Shown one piece after another: positions 12,437-24,904 of a stretch of DNA of 64,000 bases. Location of the stretch: NCBI GenBank assembly GCA_020881915.1, contig JAJFPB010000005.1, forward strand, positions 3,658,001 to 3,722,000, in the 5' to 3' direction. The translations under genes and the position numbers were made by a program. Origin of the DNA: Paramyrothecium sp. XJ0827 (lineage: Eukaryota > Ascomycota > Sordariomycetes > Hypocreales > Stachybotryaceae). The notes under the pieces are model-generated. The model saw only the letters and a list, made by a program, of their open reading frames with translations. It did not search any database and was not told the origin of the DNA. Every line of letters starts with the position of its first letter. Position 1 is the stretch's first letter.

Positions 12437-14075
12437 CTTCTTATTAAGAAATTTATTAAAATAACCTAAATTTAAGAATTTTAAATAGGGACTTAGATAT
12501 AATAAAAATAATTTAATAGGGAAATCTAATACTTAGAACCTTAGATATAGTAATAATAAAGTTAATAATAAAGATATCTATAATATAATATACTATAAGT
12601 ACTTATAAGACTTAAGCTATTTATTCTAATAAGAACTTAATAGAGCTATTAAGATATTACTATATTACTAAGATCTATACTTATAGCCAGGCTTGGGAAA
12701 CAGGTTAACCTATTAACCTATAACCTAAAATAGGTTAACCTAGATCAGGTTTAACCTATTTCAGGTTAACCTATTTCAGGTTTAACCTATTTCAGGTTAA
12801 CCTATTTTAGGTTAACCTATTTCAGGTTTAACCTATTTTAGGTTACTTATATTATATTATATATATAATTAAATAATATATATAAAATAAATCTCTATTC
12901 TTATAAGGCCTTTATTTACATAATATTATATAATAGAGCTATTATATAGATATATATAGATATATATAGATATATATATTAGATAACTTATTTCAGGTTA
13001 ACCTGGCCAGGTTTAACCTGAATTAGGTTAAACCTGATTTAGGTTAACCTATTTCAGGTTTAACCTAATTTAGGTTAACCTATTTCAGGTTAACCTAAAA
13101 TAAATCAGGTTAACCTGGAATAGGTTAACCTGCCTTGCCAACCCTGCTTATAGCTATAGCTATAGTAATACTAGTAGTAAAGCCAAAGTTAATATAAGTT
13201 CTATAGTAATATATATTACCTAGCCTTAATAAAGTTAAATTAAACTATAGTAATAAAGTTATCTACTTAAAGAATAGTAATATAAAAATCTACTTATACT
13301 CTACCTTATTATAGCTAAAATCTCCTATAGATCTATTTATTACTAATACTAATACTAGAAGAGCTACCTAATTTACTACTTATAATCTTAATATTTATTA
13401 AGATCTCTTAAATTTTTATATTAAATCTAGAGCTACTTCTAATACCTAATAAGTAAGATTACTTAAGTAAAGGAAGCCCTAGTAATAAAGCCAAATACTA
13501 ACTAATATAATATATAGAAGATCTTAAGATAACTAAAGTAAATATAAAGGTAAATATAAGTTATAATATAGTTTAAGAGCTATAAAAGAAGATTAGTTCT
13601 AAAGAAATAAAGAAGAATCTAAGTAAATTTAGAAATAAGTTATATTTCTTAAAGAATAAGGCCTATAATCTAAAGATTAAGAGAAGTATAAAGAAAATAA
13701 AGTATCTAGCTAAGAAAATATAATCTAGACTAAAGATCTTTTATAATAAATAGTAGAAGTAATAAGACTTACTAAGCTCTTGCTATTATAGTAAATAATT
13801 AAGTAAATTTAACTTATTTAAATTAATAATATTTATTTCCTAAGAAAATTTTATAGTATAATAATATATATTATCTAATATAAGTCTATATAAGCTACTA
13901 TAGTAATTAAGTTAATTATATAACCTATTATATAATCTTAGTAATAGTAGTAATAATAGGTCTTTTATTCTTAGTACCTAGGAAAAATAGATCTTCTTAT
14001 TAAATTATTTTTATTATATTTAGGTCCCTATTTATTATTCTTAAATTTAGGTTATTTTAATAAATTTCTTAATAA
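12437..14075 (+). repeat. RIP-degraded repeat unit, copy B, with inverted ends
   Basis: This copy follows copy A closely apart from the inserted element at 12,688-13,146. Its left segment (12,437-12,520) recurs in inverted orientation at about 13,990-14,075, giving the unit inverted ends of about 85 bp. The inversion could be the unit's own structure or the edge of an adjoining copy in the opposite orientation. Confidence 0.55.
12688..13146. mobile_element. Short hAT-like element, TSD CTTATAGC
   Basis: This 459-bp element starts CAGGCTTGGGAAACAGGTTAACC and ends GGTTAACCTGCCTTGCCAACCCTG. CTTATAGC flanks it at 12,680-12,687 and 13,147-13,154. It interrupts copy B of the degraded unit at a site that is uninterrupted in copy A (near 7550). 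It holds many GGTTAACC/GGTTTAACC repeats and retains many CA and TG steps that the surrounding DNA has lost. Confidence 0.85.
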
Positions 14076-14480
14076 TAAATTACCTAGTCTTTATAATAAC
14101 TTTATTAAAATATATTCTTCTAAAAACTTTTCTTATTTATATCTTAATTATACTTATAATTAATATTATAAAAAGTAACTAAATTACTTACTTAAATAAT
14201 CTTATAAAGTTATTAGATTATTTTAATTATATTATAACTAAAAACCTAAAACTAGTAAGCTTTAATCTTTATTATAAAGAGTATCTAGTAATAAATATTT
14301 ATATTTCTTTACCTAATAACCCTAAAGATATCTATTTATAATTAATAGATTTAACTTTAGTATTAATATTAAACTAAGAAAAGAGCTTTATAATATAGAA
14401 ATTAATAAAGTACTATAAAGATATAATTAAGCCTTAGTTATATAATTAGCTATATATTAGTATAAAGCCAGCTTTCCTTT

Positions 14481-14998
14481 AATTAATGCCTTATAGAATC
14501 TATTAAACTGTTACCTCCTTAATTATTCTTTCTTGCCCCTTCACCTGAGGGTTTTAGTTGCACCAAGCTGCACTAAACCTATTGAATACTAGTACAGGTA
14601 ACGTGACTTGCTTTCAGCTAGAGCGAGGTGCGTTTGGGCACACTACTGCTAGTTTAACAGAATCCTTGAAGGAGGGGCAAGCAACTTAATCCAAAAAATC
14701 ACTGTTTCAATAACTGGTCAAGGCGGGGCCACCAGCGATGAGGGTTGCTACCTGAAGCTACGTTAGTGACCGCCTACTATAATAGGGAAAGTTAGCTCTC
14801 CCCCGAACATCGGCGTGTGGCAGAATTCTTTGACAATGACGCATCTTCTGTGCTATATGTACTTTCGAGCCCGTCCCTGTGTTCTACTTTTCTCACCAGA
14901 CACGACTCTTTCAAGATAGCAGCTGAAACTATGCTCCAGGGATACCTTCGCTAGTAGGCACCTTCTCACTCAGAGCGAATCTTGCTATATCTACCGCC
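14481..14998 (+). promoter_or_regulatory. Upstream region of the Lys2-like gene
   Basis: This is 518 bp of normal base composition between the RIP block and the Lys2-like start codon. A TATA-like TATAATAGGG lies near 14,778. No reading frame here resembles the N-terminal region of canonical Lys2, so the enzyme appears to begin at 14,999. Any longer promoter would have to lie in RIP-degraded DNA. Confidence 0.4.
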
Positions 14999-17900
14999 AT
15001 GGGGCTTCCTGACCCCACCATCGACCTCGACTGGAGTGGCTACATCGGCGCCATCCACGAGATATTCCACAAGAATGCCTTGAAGAATCCCCATGCGCCG
15101 TGCGTCACGGAAACGGCTTCCTCCACCTCACCCGAGAGGAGATTCAACTACAAACAGATTTATGAAGCGTCCAATATCTTGGCTAACCAGCTCTATGAAG
15201 CTGGCATCACCAATGGCGACGTCGTCATGATCTTTGCTTACCGTTCCGTCGAACTCGTCATTGCTTTCATGGGAGCGCTTGCTGCCGGCGCCACCATCAC
15301 TGTCCTAGACCCGGCGTACCCTCCCGCGAGACAGCAGATCTACCTTGAGGTCTCGCAACCAAAAGCCCTGGTTACAATTGGCAGGGCCAGGGTCGAGAAC
15401 GGTCCTTTCGCGCCGCGTGTTCAGAAGTACATTGACGAGAAACTAGCTCTCAAGATACAAATCCCCGAGCTGCGGATAAGCGATGATGGCCAAGTTACTG
15501 GCGGCGAGGTTGCCGGGAAGGAAGTCTTCACCGACATTGAAAGCAAAGCATCAGCGCCTCCAGATGTTTTGGTGGGACCGGACTCAACAAGTATTCTGAG
15601 TTTTACCAGTGGTACGACATCTACACCCAAGTACGAGATCCAGCGACTCTCAAAGTCCAGACATTGCTGACTATTTCCAGGGGTGTGTTGGGTAGACATT
15701 ACAGCTTAGCTAAATACTTCCCATGGATGGCCAGAACTTTCAACTGGAGCTCGGATACAAAGTTCGCTTGTCTGAGGTAAAGTCTATCAAAGATGATTCT
15801 TATCTCAGCTCTGCTAATTAATCAATAGTGGTATTAGCCATGATCCTATCCAGCGAGACATTTTCAGTCCGATTTTCATGGGCGGGGAGCTAATTATCCC
15901 TGCTCGCGAGAACATCGCCCACGAAAGGCTGGCTGAGTGGTTCCGCGATCATAAACCGAACGCGGTCCATTTGACACCCGCTATGGGCCAAATTTTGTGC
16001 GGCGGTGCCAAGGCAGAGTTCCCGTCGCTGAAATGGGTTCTTTACGTGGGGGATATTCTGACCAAGAAAGATTGCGCTGCGCTCCGCAAGCTGGCGCCTA
16101 ACGCGGATATCTGCGCTGCATACGGCACCACCGAGACGAGCCGTAGCGTATCATACTACCACATCAAGAGCCACACCGAAGATCCGAAGGCATTGGATAA
16201 GTTTGGAGATATCGTGCCTGCCGGCAAGGGCATCGAGAACGTTCAGCTCCTCGTAGTCAACAGGGAGGATCTGACCCAACTTTGCGGCGTAGGTCAGGTC
16301 GGTGAGATCATGCTGAGATCGGCAGGTTTAGCTGAGATACGTCTCCCCTTTGTTTTTTGATGGAGTCATGCTAATTTTCGACTTTACGGATATCTAAATG
16401 ACCCCGAGAAATCCAAGGAGAAATTCCTTGATAGCTGGTTCGTCGATAACCAGAAGTGGGTTGATGTTGACAACAAGGTTGCCGATCACGCCAGTGAGCC
16501 CTGGAGAAAGTATTACAAAGGCCCACGAGACAGAATCTACAGGACTGGCGACTTGGGGTATTATTTGGACGACTCTGGCAATTGCGCAATCACAGGGAGA
16601 GCTGATGATCAAGTCAAAGTACGGGGGTTTCGCATCGAACTCAATGAGATTGATAGCAACTTGAGAGGACATCATTTGGTCCGCGAGTGCAAGACGCTGC
16701 TTCGAAGAGATCGGAACGAAGAGCCAACACTAGTCAGCTACATTGTGCCTGAAGACCAAGAGTGGCTCAAGTGGGTGACAGAACACAACCTGGATGACAC
16801 TGAGGAGCACGGTACAGAGATCGGACCCGTCGTCGTGTATTCCAAGCGGTACCGGCCAATGCAAACGGAGATTCGGGATCATCTTAAGTCTCGGTTGCCA
16901 GTTCACGCTGTACCAACTTATTTCATCTTCCTGAAGAAGATGCCTTTAAACCCCAATGGCAAGGTTGATAGCCCAAACCTGCCGTTCCCGGATGCGGCTC
17001 TGATTTCAGAAGAGGCTTCAGAGGACGATTTGAAGAGATGGGAAACACTCAGCAATACTGAAAAGGAAGTGGCCGAGCAGTGGGCAGCACTGATCAATGG
17101 CTTGAATGCCAAGACTCTGCAGCCCGAGTCTGACTTCTTCGAAAGCGGCGGGCACAGTCTGCTTGCCCAGCAGCTTCTTCTCAACACCCGCAAGAATCTA
17201 GGGGCCAACGTATCTATCAGCTCACTGTACTCCGACTCATCCCTTAGGGGTCTTAGCACGCAGATTGACCGCCTGCGTGAGGGCAAGGGGGATTCCGGCG
17301 CGATAGAGGATGGCGAGGCTGCATATGCCCAGTCACTCGACAAGCTGCTTGATAGCCTCGATGCCACGTATCAAGCGGCGGACCCTGCGGCACTCTCACC
17401 GGCAGGCAAGACGACCGTCTTTGTGACTGGCGCTACGGGATTCCTGGGCTCTTACATCGTCAAGGACTTGCTTGAACGTGAGAATGTACACGTGATTGCT
17501 CATGTACGTGGAACGAAGGGTGTCCCAGCCGCACTCGAGCGGCTCCAGAGGTCACTCCGCGGATATAGCGTATGGCAGGATTCTTGGGCCACCAGACTCA
17601 GTGCAGTTACTGGAGATCTGACACAGCCGCGTCTTGGACTTGACAACGATGTATGGGAGATGCTTAGCGACACCGTCGATGTGGTTATCCATAACGGTGC
17701 CCTTGTCCACTGGGTTAAGCAGTACAAGCATCTTGAGCGTAGCAATGTTCTATCTACAATCGATGCACTGCGGCTTTCTAACCAGGGGAAGCCGAAGCTG
17801 TTCTCATTCATCAGCTCAACAAGTGTTCTGGACACAGATCACTACATTAATCTATCAGACAAGCAAACGAGCACCGGACAACACGCTATCATGGAGGCAG

Positions 17901-18770
17901 ATGATATGATGGGTGCGGCTACCGGTCTCGGCACTGGATACGGCCAGTCCAAATGGGTGAGTAGAGTATACACTCCTCCTTTTGTGCATAAGGAATGTCG
18001 GCTCTGACAGATCGCAGGTATCGGAACAGCTTGTCCGCGAGGCTGGCAGACGCGGCCTTCTCGGATCCATCGTCCGACCTGGCTATATTCTTGGAGACGC
18101 CACCAGTGGTGTTTGCAACAACGACGACTTTCTTTTACGTATGCTAAAGGGGTGCATCCAGCTATCCAGTCGCCCGCGTATCATTAACACAGTAAACGCT
18201 GTGCCTGTAGGCCACGTCTCTACCGTCGTCGTCGCAGCTAGCTTGAACCCCATCCCGGCTGAGACTACAAACAGCCCCAGCGGCAGTGGCGACATTGGTG
18301 TTCACGTTATACACGTCACTGCTCATCCTCGCCTGCGCATGAATGAGTATCTCTCAATCCTGAGCTACTACGGGTATGATGTGCCTGAGGTCGATTATGA
18401 CTACTGGAAAGCCCAGCTTAACACCTTTGTTTCTGCTGGTCCTATCCAGAAGGATGAGGAGCAGAGCGCGCTAATGCCTCTTTTCCACATGGCAACGAAT
18501 GACCTACCCTCAACTACTCGTGCGCCGGAGCTTGATGATCGTAATGCTATTACTGTCCTTAAGGCTGATGCAGACCGATGGACAGGTATTGATGATAGTG
18601 CTGGGGAGGGCATTAGTAGGGAAACTGTTGGCCGCTTCCTTAGGTTCCTCGCTGAAACCAATTTCCTGCCGTGGCCGACTCGACGAGGCAGGGAGCTGCC
18701 GGCTATCAAGGCTAGTGTTATTGAGGCACAGGCAAAATGGGGCGTTGGAGGGCGTGGTGGCGTAGTGTGA
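14999..18770 (+). CDS. Lys2-like A-T-R synthetase/reductase lacking the N-terminal region
   Basis: The coding exons are 14999-15630, 15681-15776, 15829-16336, 16388-17956 and 18018-18770, giving 1185 aa with all phases consistent. The adenylation domain has the A3 motif [13 protein letters not shown] (from residue 201), YGTTET, YRTGDLG and [16 protein letters not shown]. The carrier domain is [10 protein letters not shown], with the phosphopantetheine serine at about 669. The reductase domain has TGATGFLG (759) and a YGQSK catalytic pair (Y930/K934). Order and motifs match fungal alpha-aminoadipate reductase (Lys2), which activates aminoadipate, loads it on the carrier and releases it as the semialdehyde with NADPH. 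Canonical fungal Lys2 has roughly 200 more N-terminal residues before the LPDPT-DLxW stretch; here the protein starts there. All core motifs are present, so it is probably active. It could be the lysine-pathway enzyme or, more likely, a paralogue used in specialised metabolism. The start has a good context (CCGCCATGG). Confidence 0.9.
16337..16387 (+). other. Apparent AT-AC intron in the Lys2-like gene
   Basis: The exons join as ...GCT GAG | GGA TAT CTA..., restoring AEGYLNDPE as expected in Lys2 relatives. The 51-nt intron therefore begins ATACGTCTCC and ends CGACTTTAC, with a GCTAAT branch-like site. The donor resembles a U2-type donor with A in place of the first G. No GT-AG pair here keeps both frame and conserved residues. 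Confidence 0.7.
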
Positions 18771-19299
18771 GGTAAGGTAACATGGATAAAACTCGATTTT
18801 CTCAAAACAAAGAAAATAAATAAATATATAAATCGAAGAGCCTTGCAAGCAATATATGCAGACTCTAGGTACCCTTTTTCCTCCCTACAATGAAGGGCAA
18901 GTGTTGAATAAGTCGCTAATTACTTGTCACGGATAATCCATAAATTTAAAGTTGCATAGGCAAGAGGTAATAGATCAGCATGCAGCCTGTAAGAGGGATG
19001 GGCTAGGTTGAGGTGGATTTAAGGTGATCAAAGTGATACTCATTGAGCAAAGGGCAATCAAAGCCTCAGCAAGAGCAGCGCCGCTGATTAAACAAGCCCG
19101 GCCGCAGGTCGCCTGTGTTTCGTGGCAGACTACCTAAATTAAAAAAGTAATAAGCCTCTATATAAGTTTGTTATATCCTAGAAGGAGGCCTATGTTTTGT
19201 TTTAGCTAAGGAAGACTAGCCGTGATAATTTCTAGTTGGCTAAGGTAGGTTCCCATGCCTACTCATGTTCAAGGAGAAGAAGAATATTACATGTACAGC
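18771..19299. other. Intergenic, no gene seen
   Basis: This is the 3' region of the Lys2-like gene. It has AT-rich patches with AATAAATAAATATATA near 18,815 and another at 19,130-19,250. No coding sequence or RNA gene was recognised. Confidence 0.5.
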
Positions 19300-20018
19300 A
19301 TATATTACATCATTGCCAGCGTCATGGAGCCCCAAAGGCCCAGGCGAGCAGCCAAGCTAATGTGATACCGCAAACAGTGAGAACCTTTAATTAAGACCAA
19401 GAGCAAGGCCAGGGCTGCAGGGAGGCAAAACATAGCTTGCCATAACGTATGCATCGATGACAACCGAGTTTGGCGCGATGTCGAATACATTGACACCCAG
19501 ATATTGGATGACCTCAAGGTCGTCTTTAATGCAGTGACCGATCAAGACAATCTTCCGCAAAGTACCACTTCTAGATTTATCACAGATTTGGAGATTTTGT
19601 AGTACCGTTGTGATGTTCGACTCTACATGGTTGTCTTTGGTTTCGTAAAAACACACCGCCTCTTTTTTATTTTTTGCGGTTTCTCAGTAGGGGGAATATC
19701 CAAGACAGTGAAGAAGTACACTGATATTGCGGTTCTTAGGTCAAGCGGGTTTGAGCACAGCTCTCGAGTATCGAGGACTGCAAATCCAACCTGGGCAACG
19801 GCCAGCTTTTCGCTAGAGGAAATAACGGACGTAATATGTGGTTGAGAAGGAGCAAACTCAAGATCCAAAGAGATTGGGACAACATTAGACAAAGTAGGAT
19901 CCTGGGCGAGGTCTGGTGCGTTCTTGCGCAGGCCAAGAAACCGTTTAATGTGAATGAGACCTCCCAGAGAAGGCTTCAGCTTAGCCTTTAGGGCTTCGGG
20001 CAGAAAACATTTATCCAT
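19300..20018 (-). pseudogene. Decayed Gfd2/YDR514C-like nuclease-fold gene
   Basis: A minus-strand ATG at 20,018 opens a frame containing ISLDLEFAPSQ and VAQVGFAVLDTREL, resembling the first acidic motif of the DEDDh/RNase H-like fold found in Gfd2/YDR514C proteins. The frame ends near 19,623, but the match continues in another frame (FYETKDNHVESN, then IGHCIKDDLEVIQYLGV). One missing T in the T-run near 19,645 would explain the break. A further frame change separates this from LGLHDAGND at about 19,305-19,330, the third motif. With two frame breaks and no splice sites that repair them, I read it as a pseudogene. Sequencing errors are the main alternative. Confidence 0.6.
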
Positions 20019-20126
20019 ATCTGTTCCGTGCAGATGATGTTGTTTAGATGTCTACGTAAGGGTAGAGTTCCTCCTGAGCGATGGTGGGAAAGTTCAGCAA
20101 CGCCTCTTCTCTTGCGATTTCCTCAC

Positions 20127-21351
20127 CTAGACGTCTTTGAATCGTACAGACTCGTCCTTCTCCATGCACTCGGCCCATTTGCGTACCTTGCTCACCCATA
20201 TCCCATCGCATTGCGAGACTGCTTCGTAGAAGTCGTTCTTTAATGGACTTTCCTCGGCCTATTCCGGACACAGTTCCTTCAATCCAGCTCTATAGACCTT
20301 CCGTAGTTGTGTCTTCTCATACTCCATTTTGTGAATCCAGTACAGTTCGTTCTTGCCCTCGTTATCCAGGTAATTTGGGTCGTTGCGTTTATTCGCTTCC
20401 GCAGCAGCCTCCTCCAGTGTCTCGTCCGCATACAAGTTCCGCTGTGGCTCATCTTCCCGAGGTTGGTCATCAAGGAACTGGGGCGTTTTGCTTAGCATCC
20501 AGAGTGGTAGAGCCGAGACGCATTCCCAGTCGAGCACAGCTGTGAGTTCGCCTTGTTCATTTACTAGAATGTTGTTGAGATTGAGGTCATGGTGATGAAG
20601 AGCTGATGGCTCTAAGCTGGTCGAGTCTTGAGGGGAAATTTTCGGAAGAAGAGCCATGAGGGTTTGTGCTACTGGCAGGATAGCCTCAGCATCTTCGATA
20701 TCGTCTTCATCTTCAGACTCTTCTAGAACCAAGGTTTGATGCCGTATGATGATGGTCAATAAAGTGCTTAGCCAGTCATGACTCGAGCGAAATGGCCCTC
20801 TCAGAATATCATATCGAAGATGATCGCCCATGAAGAACTCATGGGATACTAGGCGCTTAGGAGCGGCCGAGGCGTGGGGCGCCTTATTGTCGACTTGGAG
20901 GTTCGTCTCCGACGAATCCAATGTCCCTATCGTTGTGAATGCGGGTGCTTGCTTCTTGAGCATAACTCGAACTGGAATATCGCAAATCGCTTCGTGAGCG
21001 CGACCTTCTGCGCCATGGACATGGCACGCCATTGCTTCCGCGCCGATGTACCCTGCATATACTCCATCAAGATCCATTCGAAGCCAATCTCGTTGTCATT
21101 ACTGTCGTCAAACCCGAAGACCTTGGGAACCGGGATACTAGTGTTCTCGTATACCCACCTCAAGGTAACAACCTCGGCACGTGTTTTGTGCCTAGGATAA
21201 ACGGGTAAGGCGACGCGCATGATGTAAGAACGTTGGGCAGTGTGAACCAGGTAGACCTTGTTGAAGAGACCTGCTGCGTGGAAGGCGACGGTGCAGGAAT
21301 CCTCAGAGGTTATCTTCAATTGTTGGCGGGATACGCTCTCAATCGCGCCGG
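20127..21351 (-). pseudogene. Decayed aminoglycoside-phosphotransferase (APH) family gene
   Basis: Minus-strand frames reconstruct an APH/choline-kinase-fold protein. The N-terminal part has YIMRVALPVYPRHKTRAEV and WILMEYMQG; the C-terminal part has the catalytic HHDLNLNNILV and the metal-binding DWE of VLDWECVSALPLW. Two lesions break it: a one-base loss near 20,941-20,945, where KHP passes into FTTIGTLD in another frame, and an in-frame TAG at 20,259-20,261, after which the family-like sequence continues in the same frame (NDFYEAVSQCDGIWVSKVRKW) to a stop at 20,127. No in-frame ATG is visible at the 5' end. Fungal members of this family are often of unknown substrate. The gene is probably non-functional. 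Confidence 0.75.
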
Positions 21352-21752
21352 TTTAGGGGTCCCGCGTCCATAATGGCACCAAATAGAACGTTGTCTGCTT
21401 CCATCCTAAGCCATCCTGCGTCGGTCGCGGCATGTTGGAAGTAACCGAGCGGAAATGCTGGTCCTGAGTCTTTGTCGGCTGCAGATATGGTGAAAAGGAA
21501 TGCTCATATGACCTTTCTTGGTGAACGGGGAGAGTTGCAGGGCAAAGCCAATCACACGCCCGAAAAATCTTGAATGTATAGGTGCACACGAGCCGAAGGA
21601 CGGATGATTCACACGTTGAAGCATGCAGCGTGGTTTATCATAATAAAACTTTATTTTATGACTGCCTCTATATTATTATAGACCTTTTAAACCCAGATTC
21701 TCATCTACTAATATTCATGTTACATATGGCGCTAGGCTGGATTACGACCAAC
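21352..21752. other. Intergenic, 3' region of the regulator
   Basis: No gene seen. An AATAAA on the minus strand (TTTATT near 21,650) could serve polyadenylation of the downstream-reading regulator gene. Confidence 0.4.

Positions 21753-24904
<3,152 letters not shown>

Larger units (their letters stand above)
1..14480. repeat. RIP-degraded AT-rich repeat block
   Basis: This stretch is almost entirely A and T, every frame is broken by stops, and CpA and TpG are very rare outside a few islands. That is the signature of repeat-induced point mutation of transposon copies in ascomycetes. The only long open frame, near 8331-8522, is a low-complexity Ile/Leu/Phe string and is not credible as a gene. 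Several segments recur in direct and inverted orientation, listed separately. Less mutated islands, where CA and TG survive, lie at about 1-60, 4690-5160, 7610-7900 and 8770-8900, and in the short inverted-repeat elements. The boundary to normal-composition DNA is sharp, near 14,480. The class of the underlying transposon cannot be read from the eroded sequence. Confidence 0.9.

Noticed and set aside
1..14480. Possible centromere or mitochondrial DNA because of extreme AT content
   Set aside because: The CpA/TpG loss, recurrent mutated repeat units and nested elements with target duplications fit RIP-degraded transposons; no mitochondrial genes are present. A centromeric location cannot be excluded from sequence alone.
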